Part shown: positions 26,014 through 35,145 of the stretch, one piece after another | Position numbering within the stretch: the stretch's first letter is position 1 | How the letters are laid out: each line of letters begins with the position of its first letter | Source of the DNA: Rhodococcus opacus B4 | GTDB lineage: Bacteria; Actinomycetota; Actinomycetes; Mycobacteriales; Mycobacteriaceae | Assembly: GCF_000010805.1 (NCBI RefSeq) | Contig: NC_012522.1 | Span: 434,001 to 498,000, forward strand | Direction: 5' to 3' | DNA length: 64,000 nt | Notes under the pieces: model-generated | Told to the model about the DNA's origin: nothing | What the model saw: the letters and a program-made list of their open reading frames with translations, nothing else | The model's database searches: none | Made by a program: the position numbers and the translations under genes

Positions 26014-27186
26014 TTACCGATCAGCGGCGAGCACTGCCGCGAGTCCCTCTTGCAGATCCCTGACGAAATACTCGGGAACCTCGAGCGACGGGAAATGTCC
26101 CCCGGTTTCGGGTGACCTCCATCGGACGATCTGTCGGTATCGCTCCTGCGCCCAGACGCGCGGACACTTCTCGATGTCGCGGGGATACACACTGATTGCC
26201 GACGGGACGTCGACCCGAAGTTCGGGGTCGAGCGAGTTGTGGCTTTCGTAGTAGATGCGGGCTGACGACGCGCCGGTTCGCGTCAGCCAGTAGAGGGTGA
26301 CGTCGTCGAGAATTCTGTCTCTGGAAATTGTCTCGAACGGGCTGTCTTCGGTATCTGTCCATTCGGCGAACTTGTCGAGGATCCAGGCGAGAAGCCCGAC
26401 TGGTGAGTCGACGAGCGAGTAGCCGATGGTCTGCGGCCGGGTCGCCTGCTGCTTCGCGTACGCCGCGTGGTGGCGCCAGAAATCGCGGGTATCCTCGGTC
26501 CATTTGCGCTCGGCCGCCGTCAGCCCGTCAGTTGTCAACCCGGGCGGCGCCTGCGCGGTCGTCGTGTGGATACCGAGAACGTGCGCCGGGAACCTGCCGC
26601 CGAGGACCGTGGTGATCACACCTCCCCAGTCGCCGCCGTGCGCTGCGAACCTGCTGTAGCCGAGCCTTCCCATCAGTTCGACCCATGCGGTCGCGATCTT
26701 TTCGATTCCCCACCCGGTGGTGGCCGGCTTGTCGCTGTAACCGAAGCCCGGCAATGACGGGACCACGACGTGGAACGCCGGCGCGTCTGCATCTGTCGGA
26801 TCCGCCAGCTCGTCTACTACATCGACGAACTCAGCGATGCTGCCCGGCCAGCCGTGCGTCACGATCAGCGGAGTGGCATCGGCGCGCGCGGATCGACGGT
26901 GCAGGAAGTGAATGCCCAGTCCATCAATTGTCGTGCGGAACTGGCCGATCCGGTCGAGGCGCGCTTCGAACGACCGCCAGTTGTATCCGGTGCGCCAGTA
27001 GTTCACGACTTCGACGAGGTCGGCAAGCGGAACGCCCTGTTCCCATCGTCGAGGGTCGGGCGCGTCGCGAAACACCGTTTCGGTTTCCGGTAGCCGCACC
27101 GCGGCTAACCGCGCGCGCAGATCATCGAGTTCGGCGTCAGTTGCGTGGGCTTCAAATGCTTGCACGTCGCTGGCTGGACGGGGCAT
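26014..27186 (-). CDS. Epoxide hydrolase (EphA/microsomal-like alpha/beta-hydrolase)
   Basis: 390 residues. The N-terminal region (LDDLRARLAAVRLPETE) is the EHN domain of microsomal-type epoxide hydrolases. The catalytic core shows the oxyanion HGWPGS, the nucleophile Asp in HGGDWGG, and the C-terminal acid/His region (GGHFPSLEVPE). It hydrolyses epoxides to diols in the cytosol. ATG 27186 has GGGAGG 4 bases upstream. It is divergent from a CGNR regulator whose operators lie close to its promoter, so it is probably controlled by that protein. Confidence 0.88.
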   Translation of the reverse strand: MPRPASDVQAFEAHATDAELDDLRARLAAVRLPETETVFRDAPDPRRWEQGVPLADLVEVVNYWRTGYNWRSFEARLDRIGQFRTTIDGLGIHFLHRRSARADATPLIVTHGWPGSIAEFVDVVDELADPTDADAPAFHVVVPSLPGFGYSDKPATTGWGIEKIATAWVELMGRLGYSRFAAHGGDWGGVITTVLGGRFPAHVLGIHTTTAQAPPGLTTDGLTAAERKWTEDTRDFWRHHAAYAKQQATRPQTIGYSLVDSPVGLLAWILDKFAEWTDTEDSPFETISRDRILDDVTLYWLTRTGASSARIYYESHNSLDPELRVDVPSAISVYPRDIEKCPRVWAQERYRQIVRWRSPETGGHFPSLEVPEYFVRDLQEGLAAVLAADR

Positions 27187-27228
27187 GAGACCTCCCGGTC
27201 GTCGTGGCACCGGCTACGACTCGATTGG

Positions 27229-27287
27229 AACCGGCTAAGACGGTTCTAACATGCCGTCACGCCGGCGTGCAACCAGCTAAGGTGGTT
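27229..27287. promoter_or_regulatory. Tandem operators of the CGNR regulator
   Basis: Two 17-base elements, AACCG-GCTAAGA-CGGTT (27229-27245) and AACCA-GCTAAGG-TGGTT (27271-27287). Each has perfect 5-base inverted arms and they share the middle GCTAAG. The centres are 42 bases apart (four helical turns). The second ends 2 bases before the CGNR start codon. A third half-like copy (ACCGGCTACGA) lies near 27210. Confidence 0.75.
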
Positions 27288-27289
27288 CC

Positions 27290-27877
27290 ATGCGCGCCGG
27301 TTTCCCCGACTTTCGCCTCGGTAACGTGCTCGCGACCAGCTTCACCGGAACCCTGTCGGAGCGTCATGGCAACGCTGTGGAGCGCATTCCCACGCCGCAC
27401 CGACTCGTCGACTGGCTGGCAGCGAACGGACTCGTTGTGGACTTCTGCACCACCACCCAACTCGAACTCGCGCGGGAACTGAGGGAATCAATTCATGCGG
27501 CCTCGACAGCGGTCGCGAGCCAAGACGATCTCCCTGCGTCTGCCGTCCGAGTCATCAATGACTGCAGCATTCGGGGTCGGGCCGCCGCCATCCTGACGCC
27601 GGAGGGCAATCGGCGATGGCGACTCAGCTCGCCTTCCTGTGTGGAAGACGCCCTGGGCGTAATCGCAGCCGACGCCATCAGCATCATCGCAGGCGAACGC
27701 GACGGAAAATTCGCCCTGTGCGCTTCGCCCACGTGCCGAGCCGCCTTCTTCGACACCAGCCAAAGTCGCACTCGCAAATGGTGCGACATGAACACCTGCG
27801 GGAATCGTCAGAAGAAGGCGCGCTTCAATGCCAACCATCGCAAGAACCCCGACGCTCCACGCGCTCCCAGGATCTGA
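27290..27877 (+). CDS. CGNR zinc-finger (ABATE domain) regulator
   Basis: 195 residues. The N-terminal ABATE-type domain starts at FRLGNVLATSFTGTL. The C-terminal zinc finger is clear (CASPTCRAAFFDTSQSRTRK, then WCDMNTCGNRQKKARF), with the name-giving CGNR. Such proteins act as stress-linked transcription regulators. The operator touching its start suggests strong autorepression, and the divergent epoxide hydrolase is the likely target. Confidence 0.85.
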   Translation: MRAGFPDFRLGNVLATSFTGTLSERHGNAVERIPTPHRLVDWLAANGLVVDFCTTTQLELARELRESIHAASTAVASQDDLPASAVRVINDCSIRGRAAAILTPEGNRRWRLSSPSCVEDALGVIAADAISIIAGERDGKFALCASPTCRAAFFDTSQSRTRKWCDMNTCGNRQKKARFNANHRKNPDAPRAPRI

Positions 27878-27914
27878 AGTCCGACGCTGCGCGCCCGCAG
27901 CGTGTGTGGTTCCG

Positions 27915-29267
27915 CTACGAGTTCAGTTGTGCGAGAACCTCGGCAGCGGCTCGGCGGCCGGACCGGACGGCTCCGTCCATGTAGCCGTTCCAGATGTCGG
28001 AGGTTTCCGCGCCGGCCCAATGCAGTCGTCCGATCGGTTCGGCGAGTGCGGCACCGTACTGCGTCCACACGCCGGCCCCGAGTCGGCCGCCGTAGCAACC
28101 ACGGGTGTACTCCTCGGCCATCCAGTCCTGTTCGAGGTAGTCGATCGGTTCGCCGGCGTCGGGCCCGAAGAGTTTGACCAGCGTCGCCACGACAGCGGCT
28201 CGGCGCTCGGCCGGGGTCCGGCGTGCCGCGCTACGGGCGTGGGGGCCTTCGAAGAAGCCGACGAGGACACCACACGAGCCGTCGGTGGGCGAGTTGTCCA
28301 GGGTGACGCTCAGTTCGTCGTCCAGATTGAACGCGAATCCGTTGAATCCCGATTCTCGCCAGAACGGCCTCGGGTAAGCGATCTGAATCTTGATCACCGA
28401 TCCCATCGGGATCTGCTGGGTGAGGCCGTCGCGGGAACCCGGAAGCGCGGGCCGGTAGCGGAGGCGACCGGCCAAGGTCGGGGGGATCGCCACGATGGCG
28501 TGTGCAGCGGTGACGGTTCCGCCGTCGAAATCGACTCGGACCTCGCTGTCGTCGTGGGTGATCGTGTGCACCGGGCTGTTCAGCCGGACGACGTCGCCGA
28601 GTTCGGCGGCGAGTCGTTCCGAAATCTGGTGCGTGCCTCCGACGACGCGTAACTCTTGGGCACCGCCGGTGGTGGCGACGAGGGCATCGATCATGCCTCC
28701 GGACTTGATGTAGAAGAGGAAGTGCAGCAGCGACATCTCGGCCGGTGCGGCGGAGAACAGTGCGGGCACGACCGCGTCCCAGAATGCCCGCACCTCGGGA
28801 TCGTCGGTGTTGGCACGCAGCCATTCGTCGAGAGTCTTGCGGTCCAGCTCGATGGCATCGGGCGATGTCCACGGCGCCGACAACGACACGGTTTCGGCCA
28901 GTTCCTCGAGTTCGTGCTGGAGTCGGCCGACTTCGACAGCGGCCTCCTCCGACAGGCCGAACGTCTCGTCGGAGTATCGAGTGACTTTTCCCTTGTAGAG
29001 GGTCACCGCGGCACCCTCGTCATAGGTCGGGAAGGTCTCGAGACCGAGCTCGCCGGCCAACGCCAGCACCTCGGTCTGCGTTCGGCCGATCCACTGCCCA
29101 CCCATCTCCACCGCAACACCGTTGGCAAGGCGTCCGCCGAGGTTGCGCCCGGCCACCCGGTCGCGGGCCTCCAGCACCCGCACGCGGCGACCCGCCGCGG
29201 TCAGCGCCCTGGCTGCCGTGAGCCCGGCGAGCCCGGCGCCGATCACGACCACATCGCAATCCATCAT
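27915..29267 (-). CDS. Flavin monoamine oxidase family protein
   Basis: 450 residues. The FAD dinucleotide motif is at the N-terminus (VVVIGAGLAGLTAARAL), followed by EARDRVAGRNLGGR and the substrate-side MGGQWIG typical of putrescine/tyramine-type amine oxidases. The C-terminus has the second FAD contact (RLHWAGAETSDIWNGYMDGA). It would oxidise a primary amine to aldehyde, NH3 and H2O2. ATG 29267 is chosen for TGGAGG upstream. Divergent from a TetR gene with a palindrome between. Confidence 0.85.
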   Translation of the reverse strand: MMDCDVVVIGAGLAGLTAARALTAAGRRVRVLEARDRVAGRNLGGRLANGVAVEMGGQWIGRTQTEVLALAGELGLETFPTYDEGAAVTLYKGKVTRYSDETFGLSEEAAVEVGRLQHELEELAETVSLSAPWTSPDAIELDRKTLDEWLRANTDDPEVRAFWDAVVPALFSAAPAEMSLLHFLFYIKSGGMIDALVATTGGAQELRVVGGTHQISERLAAELGDVVRLNSPVHTITHDDSEVRVDFDGGTVTAAHAIVAIPPTLAGRLRYRPALPGSRDGLTQQIPMGSVIKIQIAYPRPFWRESGFNGFAFNLDDELSVTLDNSPTDGSCGVLVGFFEGPHARSAARRTPAERRAAVVATLVKLFGPDAGEPIDYLEQDWMAEEYTRGCYGGRLGAGVWTQYGAALAEPIGRLHWAGAETSDIWNGYMDGAVRSGRRAAAEVLAQLNS

Positions 29268-29287
29268 CTCGGTTCCTCCATCAAAGT

Positions 29288-29305
29288 CGGTCGGTTGTCC
29301 GACCG
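29288..29305. promoter_or_regulatory. TetR operator candidate
   Basis: Perfect 7-base arms CGGTCGG and CCGACCG around TTGT, 20 bases upstream of the amine oxidase start and 73 bases upstream of the TetR start. It fits control of both divergent genes. Confidence 0.6.
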
Positions 29306-29378
29306 TAAGGTAGATCACAGGATCCGGGTATGCAAGAGTGAGGTCGAATCCACAGGGACCATCGGAGGAGGAAGAGCG

Positions 29379-30017
29379 GTGGCCTACGTCAAGGCATCCG
29401 AGCGCGAGGAGCAGATCGTCGCGGCGGCGATCAGGGAGTTCAGTGAGACGGGGGTGCCGGGTACCACCCTTCGCGCCGTCGCCGGGCGAGCCGGCATTCC
29501 GCTGGGCACGCTGCACTACGTTTTCCCCAGCAAGGAGCGACTCCTGCGAGCCGTCATCGCGACGGTCATCAACGAGATCGCCGAGACGCTGCGCGCCGAA
29601 CTCGAGGCCGACAAGGGCGTCGAACACGCGCTGCGACACGGCGTGGGCAACTTCTGGAAGAAACTGGTCACGAGCCGGGTCGGACTGCAGATCATGCAGT
29701 ACGAGTTGATGACCTATTCGCTGCGCAGCGATTCCGACGGCGACCTCGCGCAGTTGCAGTACGAGCGCTACAGCGCGCTGGTGACGGACTTTTGCGAGCA
29801 GGCCGCGCAGGCGGCGGGCGAGCGCTGCGCGGTCGGCTTCGACAGCCTCGGCCGGATCGCGCTGGCCCAGGTCGACGGGCTGATCCTGCAGTACATCGCC
29901 AAACCCGATCCGGACCGCGCTCGACGCGATCTCGATCACGCCCTCAACATGCTGGTGCTCTACGCCGACCCGCAGCCGGTCACGCGCACGAAAGCGCCGA
30001 AGGCGGAGACGGCCTGA
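29379..30017 (+). CDS. TetR-family regulator of amine oxidase genes
   Basis: 212 residues with an N-terminal TetR helix-turn-helix (IREFSETGVPGTTLRAVAGR, then IPLGTLHYVFPSKERLLRAV) and a TetR_C-like C-domain. GTG 29379 has GGAGGAGGAAG upstream. Flanked by two flavin amine oxidase genes, one divergent and one downstream, which suggests a dedicated amine-degradation switch. Confidence 0.85.
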   Translation: MAYVKASEREEQIVAAAIREFSETGVPGTTLRAVAGRAGIPLGTLHYVFPSKERLLRAVIATVINEIAETLRAELEADKGVEHALRHGVGNFWKKLVTSRVGLQIMQYELMTYSLRSDSDGDLAQLQYERYSALVTDFCEQAAQAAGERCAVGFDSLGRIALAQVDGLILQYIAKPDPDRARRDLDHALNMLVLYADPQPVTRTKAPKAETA

Positions 30018-30174
30018 CGCCGAGTCTCGAACGCCGGTGTCCGAGCCGACCGTCGCGCAAACCCTATTGCGTTCGGAGGGATCCCCTTCTACGGTTACTC
30101 GTACGGATGTCCGACTTATAGCTGACGCGGGCAGTCGCCTCGTTCACCGTCGATCAACCATCGGAGTGAGATCA

Positions 30175-31545
30175 ATGACGCAACACCCCACCGGAAGCTC
30201 GAACGACGAGCAGGCACCCTCTCGCAAGACCACCGTCGCGGTGGTCGGCGCCGGCATGTCGGGGCTGATCGCGGCGAGAGCGCTGCAGCGTCAGGGACTC
30301 GACGTGCTGGTGCTCGAATCCGCGGACCGCACGGGTGGCCGGATGATGGCCGACACCTCCGCCCTGGGCTCGCGGTTCGATCTGGGTGGGCAGTGGATCG
30401 GTCACGGACACCATCGATTCTCTGCCCTGGCCGCTGAGCTCGGGACCACCGTGTTTCCCATGCACACCCCGAAGCGACCGACCGTCGTCCGCCACGGTCG
30501 CACTCTCTCGGCCGTGAGTCCGTCGACGCTGCTGGCCAGTGCCGCTCTGGTGGTCTGGCAGATCCGGGCGAAGCGAGGAGCGCCGAAGCGATGGAACTCG
30601 ACGACGGTGCAGGAATGGCTGAACAGCCTGCCGTCAGCCGGAGCTCGCCGCCTGCTGGAGGTACTCGTCGAGGTCTCGACCACGGCAGATCTCGAGCGCT
30701 TCTCGATGGACGCATTCGCCAAGATGATCGGCTACCAGGGCGGGCTGTCCACGATGTTGTCGACGAACGGCGGCGCTCAGGAGAGTCTGATCGTCGAGGG
30801 GGCGGGAACGCTGACCGACAGGATTGCCGCCGAACTCGGACCGCGGGTGCTGACCGGCAGTCGAGTCACCTCCATCAGCCGAGACGGCCACGGTGTCGTC
30901 CTTCGCTCCCCAACGGCTCTCGTCCGGGCGTCCAAGGCGATCGTGTCGGTGCCACCCCCGGCGGCGGCCGCGATCGCCTTCGATCCCCCACATCCGGCCG
31001 GTCGGCACCGTCTCGAGCAGAACACCTACATGGGTTCGGTGTACAAGGCGGTCGCGGTCTATCGGCAGCCGTTCTGGCGCTCCACGACGGATGCCGAATT
31101 CATGTTCCTCGACCACCCCGGTTTCGCGGTCTTCGACACCTCCCCGCCCGGCGGGCCCGGGCATCTGTGTGTGCTGGTCGGCGGGCGAGAAGCGCGCGAA
31201 CTCGACGGACTCGACGAAGCCGGCCGTCGGCGGGCGATCCTGGGGCCCGTCGCCGCCGCCATCGGATCACCGGAGATCCTCCGCCCGGCGAGCTGGCACG
31301 AGAAGTCCTGGCATCTCGACGAACACGCGATCGGGGGATATTCGGCACTACCGACCGCAGGCAACCCGGAAGGGGCGTTTCCGTTTCCGTCCGATCCGAT
31401 CGGCGACATCCACTGGGCCGGCACCGAGACCGCGAGCGAGCACGCCGGCTACATCGAAGGGGCCATCGAATCCGGCGAGCGAGCCGCGCGCGAAGTCATA
31501 CAGGCCCTGCGGCACACCACCGCTGCCGTCATCCGCTCACAGTGA
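30175..31545 (+). CDS. Second flavin amine oxidase
   Basis: 456 residues. FAD motif VAVVGAGMSGLIAARAL, then ESADRTGGRMM and LGGQWIGHGHHRF, and a C-terminal FAD contact (DIHWAGTETASEHAGYIEGA). Same family as the gene at 27915 but clearly diverged, so probably a different amine. ATG 30175 has GGAGTGAG upstream. It follows the TetR gene after 157 bases, so it may have its own promoter. Confidence 0.85.
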   Translation: MTQHPTGSSNDEQAPSRKTTVAVVGAGMSGLIAARALQRQGLDVLVLESADRTGGRMMADTSALGSRFDLGGQWIGHGHHRFSALAAELGTTVFPMHTPKRPTVVRHGRTLSAVSPSTLLASAALVVWQIRAKRGAPKRWNSTTVQEWLNSLPSAGARRLLEVLVEVSTTADLERFSMDAFAKMIGYQGGLSTMLSTNGGAQESLIVEGAGTLTDRIAAELGPRVLTGSRVTSISRDGHGVVLRSPTALVRASKAIVSVPPPAAAAIAFDPPHPAGRHRLEQNTYMGSVYKAVAVYRQPFWRSTTDAEFMFLDHPGFAVFDTSPPGGPGHLCVLVGGREARELDGLDEAGRRRAILGPVAAAIGSPEILRPASWHEKSWHLDEHAIGGYSALPTAGNPEGAFPFPSDPIGDIHWAGTETASEHAGYIEGAIESGERAAREVIQALRHTTAAVIRSQ

Positions 31546-31611
31546 ACGAGGACCGACGATCATGGATCGCACCACCGACGCACCGAAACCTGCCGCGGCG
31601 GGGCATCGTCA

Positions 31612-32115
31612 TCATTGAAATGTCAGACATCGACGGGCTTCTCGAACCGCGTTGGCGTCCTCCGGAAAGAACATCGCCGTGTCCGGCCAGAGGGTGCTCT
31701 GCCGCGCCAGTTGATCCACACTGACGAACGGTGCCCCGAGAGCATTGTCTGCGTGCGCGGTCAGCGCTCGGCCCTCCGCCGGAGCCGCATCAGTGCCGAG
31801 TCCCCACACTCCGTGGGAGATCGAGCCGTCGCTGCTTCTGAACTCCATGGCGATCGCGTAATAGTTGTCGAATGGCACGGATCCACTACTCCGGGTCCAG
31901 GGATCGCGGACGGCGACCGCGTCAACCGGCTCGATCGGGTCGGCAACCGGCCTACTTGCGATCAGATCCGTCACGGTGGAGTCGACCGCGAGGCATTCCG
32001 CATCAGGCGCGCGCCGAACGTCAGCGATGACGACGGCCGCCAGCCACGTAACCGCGGCAACTGCGATCAGCGCGACCCCCACCGCCGGCCACGACCACCT
32101 TGTTTGATTGGCCAT
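31612..32115 (-). CDS. Single-TM membrane-anchored protein, unknown function
   Basis: 167 residues from ATG 32115 (GAGAGG upstream). One hydrophobic segment (about 11-31, VGVALIAVAAVTWLAAVVIA) is followed by an outside domain of about 130 residues with two Cys (AECLAVD and RRCLTF) that could form a disulfide. No family recognised. Confidence 0.6.
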   Translation of the reverse strand: MANQTRWSWPAVGVALIAVAAVTWLAAVVIADVRRAPDAECLAVDSTVTDLIASRPVADPIEPVDAVAVRDPWTRSSGSVPFDNYYAIAMEFRSSDGSISHGVWGLGTDAAPAEGRALTAHADNALGAPFVSVDQLARQSTLWPDTAMFFPEDANAVREARRCLTFQ

Positions 32116-32295
32116 CTGCCGCCTCTCCGGGCCCACGACGTGAAGTACCCGAGCGTAATCGCGTTCACCGAACAATCAGCGCGACATCCCGACAGTCGCC
32201 GACGGGATGCACAGGTTCCACAAGGGATCCTCGATCGATGACTGGGATGGCGCGTAGCGCGGGAGCTGAACACGGGCGGCTGCGATACTGAGCCG

Positions 32296-32913
32296 ATGGA
32301 CGGTCCAGTTGCTCGCGCCTTCGACAGCGCCGCCAGACGGTTCCTCGAAGTGAGTGCCGCCGCGACAGGCCACTATGACGCACCCGGCCTCGGTGAGTGG
32401 TCCGTGCGCGACCTGGTCGGGCACACCAGCCGGTCGCTGTCGACGGTCGAGACATACCTCGACGCCGCCGGCGAGGACCCCGGCGCTGTAGAGCTGACCG
32501 ACGCCGTCGCGTACTACCTGGCCATCGCCGACGCCCTGTCCGACACCGCAGCGGTGGCGCAGCGGGGACGCGAAGCCGGCGCCGCGCTCGGCGAGGACCC
32601 GATGGGTGCCCTGAGCGCACTGGTTGCCCGGGTGCCCGAGCGGGTCCGGGCCAGTCCGTCCACTGCCCTGGTGCGCACACCCTTCGGGACGATGACCTTG
32701 CAGGGCTACCTCCCGACCCGAACCCTCGAGCTGACCGTACACACTTGCGACTTGGCAGCCGCCCTCGGCGTCGACGCCGATGTCCCCCGCGAGGCAGTAG
32801 CCGAGACGTTCGCCGTCATCGGTGGCTTGGCCGCAGTGCAGGGAACAGCACCCGCAGCGCTGCTGGCGTTGACCGGCCGCTCTCCCCTGCCCGCCGGTTA
32901 CTCGGTCCTCTGA
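32296..32913 (+). CDS. DinB/mycothiol maleylpyruvate isomerase-fold protein
   Basis: 205 residues. The four-helix bundle is seen in GLGEWSVRDLVGHTSRSLST (the usual metal-site His) and TRTLELTVHTCDLAAALG (second His pair). Family members are mycothiol-dependent enzymes of unknown substrates in actinobacteria. ATG 32296 has no strong ribosome-binding site. Confidence 0.75.
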   Translation: MDGPVARAFDSAARRFLEVSAAATGHYDAPGLGEWSVRDLVGHTSRSLSTVETYLDAAGEDPGAVELTDAVAYYLAIADALSDTAAVAQRGREAGAALGEDPMGALSALVARVPERVRASPSTALVRTPFGTMTLQGYLPTRTLELTVHTCDLAAALGVDADVPREAVAETFAVIGGLAAVQGTAPAALLALTGRSPLPAGYSVL

Positions 32914-32982
32914 CCCCAGACACAAGTTCCGTCATCATCGGCGTGGGCTGCACCGAACCGAGCGAGCACTGCCCGCGTCATC

Positions 32983-33465
32983 TCACGCGATGCCCGGCTG
33001 TTCCGGCGCCCCAGCGTCCGTGTGGCCGGTGCGGGTGAAGAACGACACGCGACCGTTGGTTTCGAGCACAGCAAGCTCGATCTCGTCGAATCGACGGATA
33101 CCCTTCTGCCGTGCGTCGGCCATCAAGTCGTCGAGCGACATTCGTTCGGTGCGGAGACGGTCCAGGTCGGGGATGCCGTCACGCACGATGATGACCGGCA
33201 CACCGTGCGTCACTCCGCGCACGCGCGGAAACCGGGCATTGGCCCAGGCGAGTGCCAGGGTGAGCAGGGCGAAAACTCCGACCGCGAGGACCGCGGAGGT
33301 GACCGAGTAGTCCTGCTGAGTCACACCCTGCTGCACGAGGTCACCCATGACGACATACAGAACCAGTTGAAACGTACTCAGTTCACCGACGGTCGACCGT
33401 CCGACGACGCGAGTGATCACCCACAGGAACAGGAACAGGACCGCCGCCCGGACCACGATCTCCAT
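32983..33465 (-). CDS. DUF421 membrane protein
   Basis: 160 residues. Three N-terminal membrane segments (VLFLFLWVITRVVGRSTVGE, FQLVLYVVMGDLV, VLAVGVFALLTLALAWA) are followed by the soluble DUF421 domain (VIIVRDGIPDLDRLRTERMS, LDDLMADARQKGI). The start ATG 33465 overlaps the stop of the gene upstream (TGATG), so the two are translationally coupled. Function of the family is unclear. Confidence 0.8.
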   Translation of the reverse strand: MEIVVRAAVLFLFLWVITRVVGRSTVGELSTFQLVLYVVMGDLVQQGVTQQDYSVTSAVLAVGVFALLTLALAWANARFPRVRGVTHGVPVIIVRDGIPDLDRLRTERMSLDDLMADARQKGIRRFDEIELAVLETNGRVSFFTRTGHTDAGAPEQPGIA

Positions 33466-33995
33466 CAGGGCACCAGCCAGGTGGTGAACTCCAGGGTGGC
33501 CACATCGACTCCCTTCTCGGACACCGACACCGATCCCGAATGGCCGAGCTGACTCGACGGCTGAATGTAGGCGTCGAAACCCAGGGTGAGGGTGTCCCCG
33601 GGCGGTGGATCGACGGTCATGTAGGTACGCAAGGCATCGCTGGTCTCTGCGGACGGCTCCGGTGTCCAGCCCTGGGTCTCGAACATGTCGAAGTAGTCGG
33701 AATCGACGACGATCACCACCGGCTCCGAGAAGCCGCCCGGTTTCCGGACCGTCAGGTCCCACGGCACGTCCAGTCCCGCGCGCGCCACCCTCGGGTACGT
33801 GAGAGTCAGCGCATATCCGCCTCCCTCAGCGTAGGCGGTGCCGCTCCGGACACCGAGGAGACCGACCGCGCCGAACGCAACGATCAGGGCGAGCAGCGCG
33901 ACAGCCGCTCGTCGGAGCCAAGCGACGGCCGGCGTCCGTGCGTATTCGCGCACGTCGTCGAACACTGAAGCCGGAATGCGGTCGGAGGGACGCAT
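33465..33995 (-). CDS. Membrane-anchored protein coupled to DUF421
   Basis: 176 residues. A membrane segment near 30-50 (AAVALLALIVAFGAVGLLGV) is followed by a beta-rich outside domain (YALTLTYPRVARAGLDVPWD, EPVVIVVDSDYFD). It shares an operon with the DUF421 gene through a 1-base overlap, and the same pair is likely to work together at the membrane. Upstream GTCGGAGGGACGC gives a good ribosome-binding site. Confidence 0.7.
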   Translation of the reverse strand: MRPSDRIPASVFDDVREYARTPAVAWLRRAAVALLALIVAFGAVGLLGVRSGTAYAEGGGYALTLTYPRVARAGLDVPWDLTVRKPGGFSEPVVIVVDSDYFDMFETQGWTPEPSAETSDALRTYMTVDPPPGDTLTLGFDAYIQPSSQLGHSGSVSVSEKGVDVATLEFTTWLVP

Positions 33996-34620
33996 GGTCC
34001 CAAACTCCCACGAACACGCAACACAAGCAGCCGGATCGGCATCTTCCCGACATCAATTCGGTAACTGGAGGTCACCTACCATCTGAGTGGCCGCACCCCC
34101 ATTACCGGACAACAGTCTGAACATTACTGGTGCTCAGGATTTTTCGAGGCGGCCCTCCGACCTGAACAAGGGGGAATTCAGGCCGGAAGACCTGGCTGGC
34201 GCGCCGCCATCGCATGCTGCGCGCGCAGCGTTCACACGGAGTACCCGCGACGGTCCGGTTCATGCCCCCGCGATCACCCTGATTCGCTCAGCAGAATATG
34301 CGACGGTTAACCCATAAGAGCCGGCGGACGGTGGCCCGAAATGGGCGACATTGCGTGTCACCGGCGGGGGGCGAGTCGTCACCTGGCAATCCGGTAAGCA
34401 GCGGGGCCGTCGCCACACCGCTGCCCGTGATAACCAGGATGTGGCTGTGCGGCTGACAGCGGGTGTAGGGCCGCGCCTGCCGCGGGGTGGCCGCTGCCGT
34501 CGAGGCGCAACCAGACGGTTACGAAATCGGCGCGACCAGCAATCGGCTCGGACGAGGAATGCCTCCTTGGCGAAGGCGTCGAACCGGCGGCCCTTATCCA
34601 ACCGATTCCCCAAGCCGCGA
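33996..34620. other. Intergenic stretch without a convincing gene
   Basis: About 620 bases, with a less GC-rich part near 34060-34160. Several frames are open but none gives recognisable protein, and codon choice is poor. It may hold remnants; nothing can be supported. Confidence 0.4.
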
Positions 34621-34992
34621 TCAGTAATTCCGGGACGGCGGTAGATCGCGTTGCACCAACCGCAATTTGGCCGCTGCGATTACGCCAGGGAAGAAGTAGT
34701 GGCCCTCGGGTGACTCGATGAGATCGTCATCGTTGATGCCGTGGACCTCCCATACGTCCACCGCTCCGCCCGTATTGTTCATCCTCACGAACCAATCGCG
34801 TTCCCACTCGTCGGCAGCGAGGAAGCAGCCCTTCTGCTCGGGGCCACTGCTCCCTGCGATCCCGCGAGCAGCACCCATCCGACTGAAGTCCAACCCGTAT
34901 CGGAAAATGGATGCGCGGTTCAACACCGAGGTGACGTGGTAGCGGGGTGGCATTCCCAAAAGGTAACTAGGAACATGCGCGTTTCGCCACAC
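34621..34992 (-). CDS. Small protein with an ADP-ribosyltransferase-like N-terminus
   Basis: 123 residues from GTG 34992 (GGGAG 5 bases upstream); an internal ATG at 34953 would give 110. The start of the domain, PPRYHVTSVLNRASIFRYGL, resembles the YHxT...N..SI...GL pattern of small ART-fold proteins such as DarT and phosphotransferase relatives. Later parts (KGCFLAADEWERDWFVRM, VWEVHGINDDDLI) are of mixed alpha/beta type. The likeness is by eye only, and no antitoxin partner is seen beside it. Confidence 0.5.
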   Translation of the reverse strand: MWRNAHVPSYLLGMPPRYHVTSVLNRASIFRYGLDFSRMGAARGIAGSSGPEQKGCFLAADEWERDWFVRMNNTGGAVDVWEVHGINDDDLIESPEGHYFFPGVIAAAKLRLVQRDLPPSRNY

Positions 34993-35145
34993 ATTTTCTC
35001 CCGAGCCGTGGACGCTCGGGTCTCAGGGCGCGGTCTGGAGGGTTCATGAGCATCCGAATATCGTCGAACACACCGGAGGACGAACCGGGTAACACGTTGT
35101 TGCCGGTTCGCGACAGAATCGACGAAGACCTACGACCCCCCAGCG

